From: Trogon surrucura
Lineage: Eukaryota > Chordata > Aves > Trogoniformes > Trogonidae
Assembly: GCA_020746105.1 (NCBI GenBank)
Contig: CM036618.1
Span: 106,900,622-106,964,621 of the forward strand
Direction: 5' to 3'
DNA length: 64,000 bases
Shown one piece after another: positions 44,201 to 57,498 of the stretch. Both the position numbers and the translations under genes were made by a program. Below the pieces are notes generated by a model. The model was not told where the DNA came from, made no database searches, and saw nothing but the letters and a program-made list of their open reading frames with translations. Within the stretch, counting starts at the first letter, position 1; every line of letters begins with the position of its first letter.

Positions 44201-45072
44201 ACACAGATTTCTAGTTCACCCTGCTTATTCCCCATGCTTCTTGCACTGGTATACAGACACTGAAGAGACTTAATTGAGGAGCATCTGTTACTGTTGCTTG
44301 TGCTGTACATGTTGGAGTGGATGCAGTTGAGCTGGGTCATTGTTTTCACCCCTAACCCTGGGATACTTCCCCCTGGCTCATCTGTAGCGAGCCAGGTTTT
44401 ATCCCCTTCCCCCTTCAAACCAGGTTTAAAGCCCTTTCAGTCAGTCTCACCAGCTCACAAGCAAGAATCCTCTTCCCTCTCAGAGACAGAATCTCTGACA
44501 ACAATTACCCTCCTTTTCTTCTTTGTCGGACTGGTCCTTATGCATGGGGCTGACTCACTCACCATAGTCAGCCCCATGGGTGCACATCCATCCGCTTCTC
44601 TATTTCCTTGGCTCTCCTGTTCCAGAGCCCCAAACCTGTTCTGCAGAGGCAACTGGGCAGGTGAGGGAGGCCGGGCGGGGATTCGCCCACCTCTTTGAGC
44701 CAGGACCTGTTTCCATTCCCCCCACCTCTTAGGTCCCCTCCTTTGGCCTGATGGTCAGAGGCAAGAGGATCCCCTGCTGCGCGTGGAGATTGCTGTGTGG
44801 GCATCAGGGAGTGGCTCCACCAAGCTATCTCTCTTTCACACTCCCTGATACTCCTCAACGTCTCCACTTCTTCCTTTAGCTCTGCCCCGAGGCACAGAAG
44901 GTCATCCAACTGCCCGCCCCCTCACACAGGCACTGTCAGTTGCAGCCTCTGGGAGGCACAGGCTCAGGCACTCCCTGCAGCCAGCAGCCTGCACAGCCGC
45001 GCGCTTCTGCTGGAGCACTGTTTGGGTGCCCACACCCCTACTCGTGGTGGCTTTCTGTCTGGCAGCAACCAT
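41246..45072 (-). mobile_element. Near full-length CR1 LINE (unit 2), uninterrupted by the provirus
   Basis: ORF1 starts at ATG 45072-45070 and a 1-bp C insertion near 44,916 breaks it relative to unit 1. ORF2 endonuclease lies at about 44,418-43,667 (CLYTSARSMGNKQ, GDFNYPDICW), then the linker and RT at about 43,142-41,870. The RT C-terminal frame (42,776-41,766) is open for 336 codons with [16 protein letters not shown] and [12 protein letters not shown], longer than in unit 1. A TGA at 42782-42780 still splits RT. The 3' UTR carries the 511-bp insertion at 41356-41866. This copy shows the empty target site of the unit 1 solo LTR. Confidence 0.9.
41356..41866. mobile_element. 511-bp LTR-like insertion in the CR1 3' UTR (unit 2)
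   Basis: Same insertion as 4256-4766, flanked by ACATG at 41351-41355 and 41867-41871, so it predates the duplication. Confidence 0.55.
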
Positions 45073-46230
45073 GACGGAAAAAAAAAAAGAAAATGACCAA
45101 TAAGAGAACAAGCCAAGTAACCTCTCCGCTTCCCCTCTTCTGCCCGGAGGCCTCTTACAGGACAGGAGTTGCCCCTTGCCGTGGCAACGCCCCCCAGGTC
45201 GGGGCCGCCTGGGGATGGAACCGCCCCTGCGTGGCCATCGGGCCCCGGTGCGGCGGGACTGGCTCCTGCCTGAGGCGCCTCCTTCTCCACAGTCTCGCCG
45301 CCCATCCTGTTGGGGAGAAGGCAGGTCAGCGGGAGGAGAAGGAGCCACTCCTCGCAGGAACCGCCATATCTGCGGGCGGCAAAACACAACGCGTCCGCGG
45401 AGGGACACAGGCAGGACCCCTCCCCTCCGGGCCGTCCCCCGGGGCGGAGCCGATGATGCCGCTGCGGGCACGGAGCGGCCGCAGAGAGCGGCGGTGGGGC
45501 GCGACGCGCTTCTGCGCATGCGCGGCTCCCGCGCGCCGTTCCGGCTCGGCGGCCCGCGCGCGCAGCAGCCGTTAACGGCCTGTGCCGCTGGGTTTCGAAC
45601 CGCAGGCGCTGGAAAAGCTTTTGGGGAAAACAGCGGCTGGAAAACGCTTTTGCCCTGAACAGAAAGTCCGATTCTTCTGAGCGTCGGAACCCCTGCCACC
45701 AGTTTCTTTCCTCCTTTGGCACGAAGGTACTTTCACCGAGCCCTTGAAGAGTATTTCTGCCATTTCCTAGCAGCAGAACGACCTGCCTTTGGGAAGAGAG
45801 AACACACGGAGAGGAGCGAGCTTTGCGTAGGCCCAGCGGGCTTTAAACCAAACACCAAACGTTGCCGCTTGGCCACAGCGGACGCGAGCCGGCACTAGGA
45901 CTGCGCCAAAACGCAGAAGCGCAAAGCGCAAACCCACGGCGGCAACGGCCCCGGAAATGCTCAGGCCGGGAAACAAGGGAGAAAAGCAGAGCAGCCTCAT
46001 CGCGTGAGCAGCAAAGCGGCAGGCAGAGAAAAGGGCCGCCGTGCCCAGCCCTCACAGAAAACAGGTGCTCCCAAACCCCTCTGCTGGGCGGCACGGCTGG
46101 AGCAGCTGCCGTGAGCAGGGCACAACAGCCCTGCCACCGCACACGCCTTCGACCGCGACCGGTCACGGAGCAGGACACACAAAAGGCCACAAATCCCACC
46201 CCAAAACCTCACACCCCCTCCCCCCATCCC
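45073..46230. other. CpG-rich region, probable CR1 5' UTR plus unassigned sequence (unit 2)
   Basis: Counterpart of 18,413-19,570, including the GCGCATGCGC palindrome at 45514-45523. No supported gene. Confidence 0.4.
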
Positions 46231-47021
46231 AACACCGCACCTACACGAGGGGCCTGCGGGTCACAGGCCGTGTCCCCCAGGGCTCAGTGCTGGGACCTGT
46301 GCTTTTTGATATCTCTAGTAAGGACCTGGATGAGGGGATCGAGCGCACCCTCAAATTGTGTGCGGGTGACACCAAGTCCGGCAGGCATGTCGACCTGCTG
46401 GGGGGTAGGGAGGCTCTGCAGAGGGTGCTGCACAGGCCACGCCAATGGGCCAAGGCTAATTGTACGGAGGTTCAACAAGGCCAAGTGCTGGGTCCTGCCT
46501 TTGGGTCGTAGCCACCCCATGGAAGCCTAGACACCTGAGCACGTGCGCTTGGAAGACTGCACGTCGGAAAAAGGACCTGGGGGTGTTGGTCGATAGGCAG
46601 CTGAACATGAGCCAGCAGCGTGCCCAGGGGGCCAAGAAGGCCAGCGGCATTCTGGCCTGGATCAGCAATAGTGTGGCCAGCAGGAGGAGGGAAGGGACTG
46701 TCCCCCTTCCTTGGCTCTGGTGAGGCTACATGTTCAGTTCTGGGCCTTCGCTGCAAGGAAGACATTGAGGTGCTGGAGCAGGTCCAGAGAAGGGCAACGA
46801 GGCTCGTGAAGGGTCTGGAACACAAGTCCTCTGAGGAGCGGCTGAAGGAACCAGGATTGTTCAGCCTGGAGAAAAGGAGGCTGAGGGGAAGCCTTCTTGC
46901 TCTCTACAACTCCCTGGCAGGGAGTTGGAGAGGGGAGGAGGTCAGCCTTTTCTCCCCGGTGGCAAGCCCTGGGACTAGAGGAAATGACTGCCGGTTGTGC
47001 CAGGGGAGGTCTAGGCTTTGA
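46231..47021 (+). mobile_element. CR1 RT fragment, plus strand (unit 2)
   Basis: Counterpart of 19,571-20,361 with the same degenerate RT blocks (VPQGSVLGPVLFD, CAGDTKSG) and one Gly-to-Asp difference near 46,986. Confidence 0.88.
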
Positions 47022-47955
47022 CTTTTGAACTTTTGTTTGTTTGTTTTAACTTTTAAACACAGCACCTTCTCCTGGGGGAAAGGTGTTGAAGACTTAATTA
47101 TGATTCTGAGCTCCCAATCATGACGGAGGGGCCTGTATCAAATGCAGTGATTGAGCTTTAAGTCCGAGTCGGTACTCGAGAGTGGCTCCCAAGTCTATAC
47201 CTCAATCCTGTGAACAATTAGTCTGTTTTGGGAAGGACAAACTTAGTAAAGTAGAAGTCCTAGGCTGAAGGCTCCATGGAACACAATGTGGATTGAGCTG
47301 CAGGACAACGAGCCGTAAACACTCTTAACAGGAAAACAACCAACCAAACAGAAAAAAACCCCCAAGCTAAGCCAAACGCATTCAAAAAGGCACCAGAAAA
47401 CCACATAGCACAAAAAACCACCAAACTCCCCAAACCTGAAACCAAAGCCACGAAACCTCAGAAGAAACCTAGAAGAACTAGAAAATCGAACAAAAGTCAA
47501 GTTCAGCCCTCAGTTTCCATCGCGTTTCATGCGTTACCGTTCTACAGGCATCTGGGTGCTCAAAGATTAACTGTACTCAGACCACAGACCCATAAAAAGA
47601 AAAGGCAGCTCTTTAAGTTTTCGTAGACTAAAGTTCCCTCTGACCTGAAAGGAAAACAGGCTGAACTGCCAAGGGACCAATGCAGGAACGAGGCACACTC
47701 CCTTAACCAAGGGCTGTTCACCAGCTTTCCTGCACTGGCAGCACATTTGCCTTTTCTCCGGCTCGGATGCAGAGGAGCTGTCATGCCCCTGAACTCACTG
47801 GCATTCCCCATGCTGCCCCGGCAGCTCTGGGGAAAGAGGCAGCAAAAACCAAATCTGTTGGCCACACGCGGCTGAGGAGGAAGAGACAGGGAAGGGCTCA
47901 GCCAGAGGGGCAGAGCTGGGAGCCAGCGGAGGCACCGAGATCTCGGCATCACTTA
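47022..47955. other. No gene recognised (unit 2)
   Basis: Counterpart of 20,362-21,295 with the same A-rich stretch. Confidence 0.4.
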
Positions 47956-48343
47956 GAATCACAGAATCATAGAATGTTCGGGGTTGGAAGGGACCTCTGG
48001 AGATCATCCAGCCCAACGCCCCTGCCAGAGCAGGATCCCCTAGGGCAGGCCACGCAGGAACGTATCCAGGTGGGTTTTGAAAGTCTCCAGAGAAGGAGAC
48101 TCCACAACCTCTCTGGGCAGCCTGTGCCAGGGCTCCGTCACCCTCACAGTAAAGAAATTTCTCCTCATGTTGAGGTGGAACTTCCTATGTCCTAACTTAA
48201 ACCCATTATTCCTTGTTCTATTACCAGGCACCACTGAGAAGAGATTGTCCCCTTCCCCGTGACACCCACCCCTCAGATATTTGTATACGTTAATAAGGTC
48301 CCCTCTCAGCTGTCTCCTTTCAAGACTAAACAGCCCCAGTTTG

Positions 48344-49948
48344 TGGATGCCCTACATTTTACAGTTAGCTGTGCTGGCAGCACTCAGTTGCAGAATTCAG
48401 ACTTTCATCCTTGAGCTCTTTTCTAAACAAGTACATAACTCTTGCTTGCTAATAATGAAAAGAGACCGTGACCAGCCAAGTACCGCTCATGTTGGGAGTT
48501 TGCTCATGAGAATGGTCAGATAAGATGTGCATGAGAATGAATGGGAGGGTACGATCAGAACAGACTTGGGAAAGTCCGTTCTCCCTGTATGATAAGAGAG
48601 TGATTGAAGGAGTACTGAGCAAGTAGCAATCCTGGATGCGTAATCTGGTCTCCTGTTTGTAACCCATAAATACTGCTTCTTGCTAAGAAACTTTGTCTTA
48701 GCTTCTCTCACGAGCTGAGTCCGTGCCTTTCAGCCCGCAGCAAATGGTGCCCAACATGGGGCTCGACAAATAAACCACTCTGCCGAAAACGGCTCCCAGA
48801 CAGAAGCTGGACAGATAAACGACTCAGCCAAAGACAGCACCCAAAGAGGGACCTGAGAAATTATTCCGCAGCAAACAGTATCCAAACAGGGACCTGACAA
48901 ACTTCAGCTCCCGAACAGAAGTTCAACAAGTCAAATACTCCGGCGGTGGCTCCGTGGTCAAACAGATTAAAGCAGAAAACAGACAAAAGAGGCGGTGTGC
49001 ACACCTTTCTCAGAGGCCTTGGGTAAACCTCACGACCCCGTAATCATGGGGCAGTCTAGCTCCAAAGAGCACAAGCTCTGTGCCAAAGTATTACAGCGTT
49101 TATTACGCGAACAGGGATTTAAAGTACCGATTTCTTGGGTACTGCAATCGCTTCTATGGGGTAAGGAATATTGTAAATGGTTTCCTAATTCAGGCTCTTA
49201 TGATACAAAATTGTAGGCAAAGGTTGGTGAGGAATTACAGATGAAGAAAGATTTATAGTTTAAGATACCAGGTGAGTTAGTTGTTACGTGGCAGACAGTT
49301 TACACTGCTTTAACTGGATTACAGCCTGCCGAGGAACTCCTGCAAGCGGCAGGAACAACTGCTTCTGCTGAACCCCTAATTTGCATCGATCAGGACATGG
49401 CAGAGCATGTTTCTGATAAAGTGTCTGTGGATTCATGTGATCCTGATACTACTGATCCTGAAAAGGAGTCAGACTTATATCCATCTATGAAGTCTATTAA
49501 AACTGTAGCAGCGGAATCTGTAACAGCAGAAGAACCTCTGAAAAATAAATCACAGCTGCCCTCTCCTATCAGTATTTCAAATCCACCTGCAACAATTGCT
49601 CGAGCAGCACTACCAAACTCTGCAGGGGCAGAGCCATCCTTAAAAGAATTTTTAGAGCGTCCTTTGATATCTGTGTCGGCACCTCCCTATAAACCTGCTG
49701 TTGAGAGAGTAAAGGAGGAAGCTATTAAGAAAGGTGATTTTGCTATGTGGATGGCGTGTCTTGTGCTATATCAGCCAAACCGACCTCCTGAATATCGGCA
49801 ATTCACATATGAGATTGTTAAAGAAGTACAGAAGGCCATAAAAGAATATGGGCTGCAGAATAATTATACCATGAATTTGTTGCAAACAATTGGAGAATCT
49901 CATTCTATGACACCATATGACTGGAAACCTCTGATGAGATTGGTGTAG
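48344..49948 (+). mobile_element. Truncated betaretrovirus-like ERV: 5' LTR and partial gag (unit 2)
   Basis: LTR to about 48,742, PBS at 48745-48762, then gag from ATG 49,045. Same truncation into CR1 as in unit 1. Confidence 0.75.
49045..49948 (+). pseudogene. Partial betaretrovirus-like gag (unit 2)
   Basis: Same MGQSSSKEHKL start and TAG after codon 56. Unlike unit 1, an extra TAG (CAG to TAG, about 49,256) cuts the second frame early, leaving 183 open codons from 49,397. The APPY motif and the truncated capsid are retained. Confidence 0.72.
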
Positions 49949-51021
49949 TCCTTCCAGCAAGTATCTGGGTAGTTGAAATCCCCCATGAGAACGAGGGCCT
50001 GTGACTGAGAGGCTGCTGACAGCTGCCTGTCAAAGGCCTCATCCACTTTCTCCTCCTGATCAGGTGGTCTGTAATAGCCATCCACCACAGTATCACCTGT
50101 GCTAACCTGCCCCTTCACTCTCACCCACAAACTCTCGACCTGCTCCTCATCCGCCCCTGGATAGGTCTTGATACATTCCAGTTGCTCTCTCAGGTAAAGA
50201 GCAGCTCCACCACCTCACCTTGTTGGCCTGTCTCTCCTAAGAAGGACGTAGCCATCAAGGCCCACATGCCAGTTATGCGAGTTGTCCCACCACGCCTCTG
50301 TAATCGCAATGAGATCGTAGCTTTCCAACTGTACGCAGAGTTCTAATTTCCCCTGCTTATTCCTCATGCTTCTTGCATTGGTATACAGACACTTAAGAGA
50401 CTTAATTGAGAAGCGTCTCTTACTGTTGCTTGTGCCATCCATGTTGGGAGCGGATGCACATGAGCAGGGTCATTGTTTTGACACCTAACCCTGGGATACA
50501 TCCCCCTGGCTCATCTGTAGCGAGCCAGGTTTTATCCCCTTGCCCCTTGCAACCTAGTTTAAAGCCCTATTGATTAATCGTGCCAGCTCACCAGCAAGAA
50601 TTCTCCTCTGTCTCTGAGGCAGCCCCACTCCATCTGTATCTGTCATGCCTGGTGCTGTGTAAACTTCCTCATGGCCATAAAACCCCAAATGATGCTGGTG
50701 GGAGCAGTCTTGAAGCCATGTCCTAAGTGCACGTACAGAAAAGTAGCTTGAAGACAAGTAGTCCTTGTCTTCACTCTCAGGGGAGAGCTTGGGCTGGCTG
50801 CACAGAGATACTACAAAAACCAGCAAGAGCAGCTGTTCTGCTCCAAATACATCAACTACAGCAGTGACGTGACCAGCCGGGGGCCTCCGAGAAAGAAAAG
50901 ATTGTCTCCACGTTGCTGAGACGCTCAGTTCGGAACCCTGAGGCTTAGCACAACAAACTTCTGCTCTAGGAGGTAACCAAGAGGCGGGGACAATGGAAGT
51001 AGAAGTGCAGACCAGCACCTA

Positions 51022-54000
51022 GTCGCAATATTCCCCCGCCGATGACGGACCTGCAGGCCGCCGCTGGACTCCGTGGTAGTATTGATTTCTTTGTATTATT
51101 CTTTTGCCTTTCTCTTTCTCCCTGCCCCCCCTACTCCTTTCTCTCTCTCTCTCCCTGCACTTGAAGAACTAATACTCCAAAGAAAACACAACATTGACCT
51201 CGTTTGTGTCTTTGTCTCACCTCTGGGATCACTGTAGCTCAGCTACAGTGCAATTCAGGACGAGACATTTAATTGGTAACAAGGAGGGGATCCTTCAGGT
51301 GAAAGTGGTGTGTTTCCCCTCCGTTTGGTTTCCTTCGAGGTGTTTGACATGGAGTTGTTGGAAACTGTTTTAAGTGGCACCTCCTTGGGACGCTAGGGCA
51401 ATTCCTGGTTTGTGAGTTTTCTTTAAGCGCTTTGAAACTGTTTTAATGAATGTTGTTTTGCTGGTGAGGAGGAAAATGGAATGAAGGGCCCTGTGTAGAT
51501 CCTTTCTGCAGGAAGAAGCAGTAGCAGCTGCACAGGGTGCAAGGGTGTGCAAACGGAGGACGGACAGAACGAAGGACGGATAGTCCTGGTGAAGGGAAAG
51601 TTTACGAGCCCCTCTCAGACAGGCAGTAGAAGGGTTTGGGACCAGTTGGGGTGAAGGGGCTGTTTTCGGTACCAAATTGAAAGGCTTGGAAAGATAGACC
51701 AGGCATATGTAGGGAAGACCCTGGCTGGCTAGTGAAGGCTAGGGAAGGGCTGGAATGCAGTATCTCGGTTGATTAGGAGAGCATGTAAAGTTTAGAGTAA
51801 CAAGAAGGAAAGTGAAAAGGGTCTTTCAGGTAGCTGAGTCGTTCCATTAACTTTCATCTGTTTTGGGAAGAAATGGAGGAGTTCCTTCCCAGATTGAATC
51901 TCTGAGCTCTTGAGATGAGTGAAATGCTGACAAGTTGCTTTTCACGTTTCTGAGTCCTGCTTAGCAGTGGTTTTAGCATGTGATAGGGCAACCAGACTTG
52001 ATCCTGAGATAATGCTGTCAAATATTAGGCAGTGAAGGACAAGGACTGATGCTGGTTTAGGATGCTGTCTTAGGAACCTGTCCTCATTACGACCTTCACA
52101 CCGCCATGCCTAATACATTGAGCCTCTTTAGACAGTTCTGCTCTTTCTAGAAGCGTTCTTGCTCTGTTCAGGAGTCCGCTCCATGCACAGACAATTGAAG
52201 CACAGCCATCCACCAGCTGTAGTGAATGTATCCCTATTAGACATTTTACTTGAGTGCTCCAAGCTGCCTCTCATTTCTGACGGTGTAGTTCAGCCTTTCC
52301 AGGAAAGCCTGACAATAGATATTTTTATCTGGATAGAAAACTACCTTGTGCTACAGTGATTTTTTTTTTTTTCCCTGCTGTGGTCTGTCACAGGGCTGAG
52401 GACGAATAATCCTACTGACCAGGTAATCCCTCTGAAAGCGATACCAGACCTGGGCAGAGATGTTTCATGCAGCAGGTTCTCCCTCTGGTCCCTGATATTT
52501 GCAGGTAGCTTTTTGACATCTGCTATGGTTGGGCTTGCTGAGTGCTAAGACGTCTCCCCTCTGAACATGGCAGGAGCAGCTTCACTGACCTGGAAAACGA
52601 CGACTGCTTCTTCTTTCCCACTTGGAAGGTTAACCTTGAACTTGCCGTGCCTGTCACCAGCAGCTAAGCCTCACTGGCAGGTTGGTAACGTGAGTCACAG
52701 TGCTATGATCTTAGTGCTGAGCCTGCTTGATGCCTATGGCTACACAGAAACTGCAAAAGTTCTCCCATCTGTGATCACAGGTGTCCTTAGGTCACTACCT
52801 AAAGAATGGCAGCATTCTGAGCTTGATTTCCCAGCCGTAGCCTCACACGTCCTCTCTGCAGTGAGCTTAATAAATCTCTAGGCAATACATCAGTGTGGGC
52901 TTTGTGAGGATAAACCAGGCTGTTCCTACAGGATGGCCTTCAGGATCATGGGCAAAGTACAGAAGAGTCAGCTACTCTGTGAGTACTGGAGAATCCTGCC
53001 AGAAAGGGCTGTGCTGGTTTTAAAATACAGCCCAACTGACCCCCACTGAAGGCAACCAAAGTTTTGGTTGCACAAGAAATACAGATATACGCCTTTGTCT
53101 TGACATGCTCCTTCTCCACATAGTTCTCTATGAGCAAAATCTGAAGAATAGGAGAGGATTTCATAACCATATTGACTGTATCAGTCCTGCAAGAGCTGCC
53201 TTCCTGTTTTGTCCAGTTAACTTGAATGTATTATGTCTGTCTTTCCCATAATGAGTTTCACTCAGAACCTGGTGGTCCCTAGACAAGTGGTCACGTTAAA
53301 GTCATTAAGTCTGACTTCCTGACTAAAAGATGTCACCCTGCTATTGTGGATAGGGCTTAATCATTTGTATATGGTTAAAGTTTACCCTTCAAAAAGAAAC
53401 ACTGTCCTGATTTGTCAACATGAAAACTCAGACAATCTCCACTCACCTTAGTTGCTGCTCCTGAAATTACTGGCTCTTCCAGCTACAAATCTGTGTCTTT
53501 ACCTCTAATTTGTCTGGCTTCATCTTCCAAACATCAGTTCATGTTATGACTTTCTCCACTGGTGTAAAGGGCTTGTAAGTACCAGACGTTTTCTCCACAT
53601 GGAAGCACTTGTTTGGTATAATCACCTTACTGTGATATAAGTAGGACTGGATTTCAGCTTTGTTTCAGAATAATACATGACATTAAAAGACATGTAGTTC
53701 AGTAAGCAGTGAAGGTAATGAAGTTTTGGGTTTTTTTGCTCCAGGTTTGTATCTAATAGTTAGATCCTCAGGTATCTCAAGAGCACACGTTAGTGAAAGG
53801 TTTTCCCAGCAGCGAACCCATTCATCATCATCATCATTGTCATCCATGTGGATTCCCTGGTCTAATAATACAGTTGAGCACTTCACGATTTTTTTTTCCC
53901 CTCTCTGCTGAGTTATTTTCTTGGAACCTGAAGGAGGGGAGGGGATATAGAGGCTGAAAGAAATACATAGGTGGTATGACCAGTTAAGTTCCTTTTCCAT

Positions 54001-55013
54001 AGGGAACCAGTCAAAAATCAGTCTACGCAAAGTGAACAATGATTTTAAAACCTTTGCAGTGCAAAATGCCACTCCAGATGGTTGCATTTGAATTGTCTTG
54101 TTTTCAAAATCTTCTGTTATTGTCATTGGGAAACCCATGTACCAGGACCCCCACTAAGGCAACGGCTGTTACAGTTACAGTTACAGAGCAGCTCCAAAAT
54201 CCACATCTTTCCTGTTGGAAATCAGGCAGCCAGTTTCTCGTCATTTGAGTTTAGGGACACCCGGGAGTTCTGTACCCTATGGTACCAGAAAATTTGTCTT
54301 CTGCCAAAACTTTCTGTCTCCCCATCCTCTGTTCCCACCCCATGGCTTTTTTTTTTCCCCTCACAGCCAATTGCATCAGCTATAACTGATACTTCTGGCA
54401 CAGGAATTTATTCATCTCCTCAGAGCAAAGGATTTTGACGAGTTTTCTGTGTGTTTCTACAGGGGGCTACAGTATGTCACGTACTTGTACTGTCAAGAGT
54501 CCCAACAGTGAGAGGTACCAACCGTTAAAACACTGCTACAACTGTTTATGGATCTTGCTTCATGGCAAATACTGTCTCTAACCCATCTATCTAATGCACT
54601 CTTCACCTTTAACATTACAAAATCTGACTGTGTGTTGTGGGCAGTGCCCAAATAAGAGTAGGATCTGCAATTTGAGGTCAGTATGGGATGCAAACCAATT
54701 CCTTCAGTATCTGCTGCCAAAACAACCAGCCACCTGAAGCAGGAGGTACTCTGTTTGTAATAGATAACTAAAGTTCTCTCTTCTCTATTTGCTACTAAAT
54801 AAACAAAAGGTAGGACTGATGAGGACTAATCTGCCTTTGTCTACATAGAATAGGAGTAGGTGCTGGCACTGTGTCTCCGGTGGCAGTCGGTTTTAAACAC
54901 TTGGTCAGCGGGTGCATGCTTCGGCCAAAGGAAGCGTAGTGTGAATGAAGCTGGAGAGGGCTTGGCCGTCCTCCAAGCTTAAAGCTGAGTTACCAAGACT
55001 TTGCAGAACCTTT
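51022..55013. other. About 4 kb without recognised genes (unit 2)
   Basis: Counterpart of 24,361-28,354, including the weak LTR-like stretch at its start. The minus-strand frame 54,138-53,683 is open for 151 codons here, but has no recognisable motif and depends on a T-run length. I see nothing else. Confidence 0.4.
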
Positions 55014-55599
55014 AGTGGCCAGCAGGTCGAGAGAGGTGATTCTCCCCTTTTACTCTGCTCCTGTGAGACCCCATCTGAAATACTGCGTCCGTTTCTGGTG
55101 TCTCCACCGTAAGAGGGATGCGGATCTGTTGGAACAAGCTCAGAGGAGGACCACAAAGATGATCCAGGGGCTGGAGCACCTCTGCTACAGGGATAGGCTG
55201 AGGGAGCTGCGATTGTTCAGCCTGAAGAAGAGAAGACTCGGCAGGCACCTTGTAGCTGCCTTCCAATACCTGAAGGGAACCTGCAGGAAGGCTGGAGGAG
55301 GGACTTTTTACAAAAGTGTCCACTGACAGAACAAGGGGAAATGGATTTAAGTTAAAGGAAAGTTCAGATTTAGATTGGATCTTAGGAAAAAAATCTTCAG
55401 TATGCAGGTGGCAAGACTCTGGAATAAATTGTCCAGAGAAGTTGTGGATGCCACCTCCCTTGAGGTGTTCAAGGCCAGGCTGGATGAGGCCTTGAGTAAC
55501 CTGCTCCAGTTAAGGGCACCCCTGGCCACGGCAAGGAGGTTGGATTAGATGGTCTCTAAGGTCCCTTCCAACATAAGACATGCTGTGTTTCTGCGAAAT
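55014..55599 (+). mobile_element. CR1 3' fragment, plus strand (unit 2)
   Basis: Counterpart of 28,355-28,940, with the same CR1 C-terminal blocks and tail. Confidence 0.88.
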
Positions 55600-56319
55600 A
55601 ATGTCTGACCTGTAATGAAAATATCTGTGACATGGTGCATGCAGATCTGGTGATGGCTGTGTTTGAAAACAGTTCTCCCAAGATGTCTGAAGGGACTGAA
55701 TTATATAATATATATATATTATATATATATATATATATATATCTGATTTGTGACTATCTGTTCCACGATAAGAAACCCTAATATTGTTGCTTTTTAAAAA
55801 ATTAGGCAGCTCCAATCAGCAAAATATTGGTTGTCATGCTGGAATTCTTGCTTAGACACAATTCAAATTCTTCAGATTTTGATTAATTTATGATTTAAGG
55901 ATACTCAGGAATTTCACTTTTGAAGTTCCTACTCACCTCAACAAAATCAGTCTCTTAGTTTAAGTAACAGTCTTACAGATCAATTCAAGCACTTTCTGTT
56001 CTTAAAGCTGTAAATGAACACTATTTTGAAAATGAGAATATATATGAAAACTCATATAGTAGATAGTGCTGTTAGTTTCATTACAAGAAACAGAGCTCAG
56101 TAATTATATACTTTCAAAATGTCCAGCCATCTATTGTATTTAAATATTCCTTTGGAGAACATAAGGAATGGAGTTAGTGGAATTCATGTGCTCCTCTTTC
56201 TGGCTGCAAAGAAGTGCATTTTCTACTCTCCTCAGTCTCCTCCTCATTAATTCCCATGCCGTCAGCTTTTGGGGTTTTTTTTTCAGTACTTTAGGCAAAA
56301 ACTTAACTTGCTGCTGAAT
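55600..56319. other. No gene; contains an AT microsatellite (unit 2)
   Basis: Counterpart of 28,941-29,660; (TA)n at about 55,700-55,742. Confidence 0.5.
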
Positions 56320-57498
56320 TTATTTCACATGGCTTTGTGTTTTCCTCTTTTTAGTGGTTTGTAATACAAAACCATAAAGGTACAGCTGCAGCAACAAACT
56401 CCCTTCTTGAAGCTTGCCTGCTGCACGCATCACTTTTGGAGTCCAATTCGGCTTTGGATCCCAACATTCCAAAAACTGAAAAGTAGCATCGTCAGATCCT
56501 CGGTATGCCCGACTCCAAAACCCTAAGGGTCGGCCTTGGGTCTCCCCTGGTGCCCTCTGCCAGAGACTCCAGTCAGGGCCGTTCTGCCCAGCTGCAGTGT
56601 AGAGCACATTTTGAACATCTTGTCCTGTCCGGACTGGCCCAAGAGATACTGCACGAACAATCCCTTGTTTAATCTGCTCAAAGGCTTGTTGCTGTCCAGG
56701 GCCCCCTTTAAAATCGTTCTTCTTCTGGGTCACCTGGAAAAGAGGGCTCACAATCTGGCTGTAACTTGGGATGTGCATCGTCCCAAACCCCCCTGCGCCT
56801 AAGAATGCCTCTGTCTCCTTTTTACTAGTTGGTGGAGACATCGCTGCTATCTTCTTAATCACATCCATGGGAATCTGGCAGCGTCCATCTTGCCACTTTA
56901 CTCCCAAAAACTGAATCTCCTGCGCAGGCCCTTTTACCTTACTACGTTTTATGGCACAACCGGCTTTCAGAAGGATCTGAATTATCTTCCTCCCTTTCTC
57001 AAAAACTGCTGCTGCTGTATTGCCCCATACAATAATGTCATCAATGTACTGCAGGTGTTCTGGAGCTTCCCCCTGTTCCAGGGCAGTGTGGATTAGTCCG
57101 TGGCAAATGGTGGGGCTGTGTTTCCAGCCCTGGGGCAGTCGATGCCAGGCGTACCGGATGCCCCTCCAAGTAAAGGCAAACTGTGGCCTGCACTCTGCTG
57201 CCAGAGGGATCGAGAAAAACGCATTGGCGATATCAGTGGTGGCGTACCATTTGGCAGCCTTCGATTCTAGCTCATATTGAAGCTCGAGCATGTCTGGCAC
57301 GGCAGCACTCAATGGCGGCGTAACTTCATTCAAGCCACGATAATCCGCTGTTAGTCTCCATTCCCCGTGAGATTTTCGCACTGGCCATATGGGGCTGTTA
57401 AAGGGTGAGCGAGTTTTGCTAATAACCCCTTGGTTCTCCAGCTGACAGATCAGCTTATGGGTGGGAAGCAGGGAGTCTCGGTTGGTGCGATATAGCAA
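56320..57498 (-). CDS. ERVL-like reverse transcriptase ORF, 392 codons (unit 2)
   Basis: This has the same translation as the unit 1 ORF at 29,661-30,839: WRLTADYRGLNEVTPPL, YATTDIANAFFSIPL, LPQGWKHSPT and YIDDIIVW. It remains open in both units. No flanking gag, integrase or env is present, so it is an isolated RT remnant. Confidence 0.85.
   Translation of the reverse strand: MLYRTNRDSLLPTHKLICQLENQGVISKTRSPFNSPIWPVRKSHGEWRLTADYRGLNEVTPPLSAAVPDMLELQYELESKAAKWYATTDIANAFFSIPLAAECRPQFAFTWRGIRYAWHRLPQGWKHSPTICHGLIHTALEQGEAPEHLQYIDDIIVWGNTAAAVFEKGRKIIQILLKAGCAIKRSKVKGPAQEIQFLGVKWQDGRCQIPMDVIKKIAAMSPPTSKKETEAFLGAGGFGTMHIPSYSQIVSPLFQVTQKKNDFKGGPGQQQAFEQIKQGIVRAVSLGPVRTGQDVQNVLYTAAGQNGPDWSLWQRAPGETQGRPLGFWSRAYRGSDDATFQFLECWDPKPNWTPKVMRAAGKLQEGSLLLQLYLYGFVLQTTKKRKTQSHVK

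Larger units (their letters stand above)
47956..51021 (-). mobile_element. CR1 LINE interrupted by a truncated ERV (unit 2)
   Basis: Counterpart of 21,296-24,360: CR1 tail at 47,956-48,343, ERV remnant at 48,344-49,948, and CR1 endonuclease and ORF1 pieces to 51,021. The junctions are identical, so the structure predates the duplication. Confidence 0.82.
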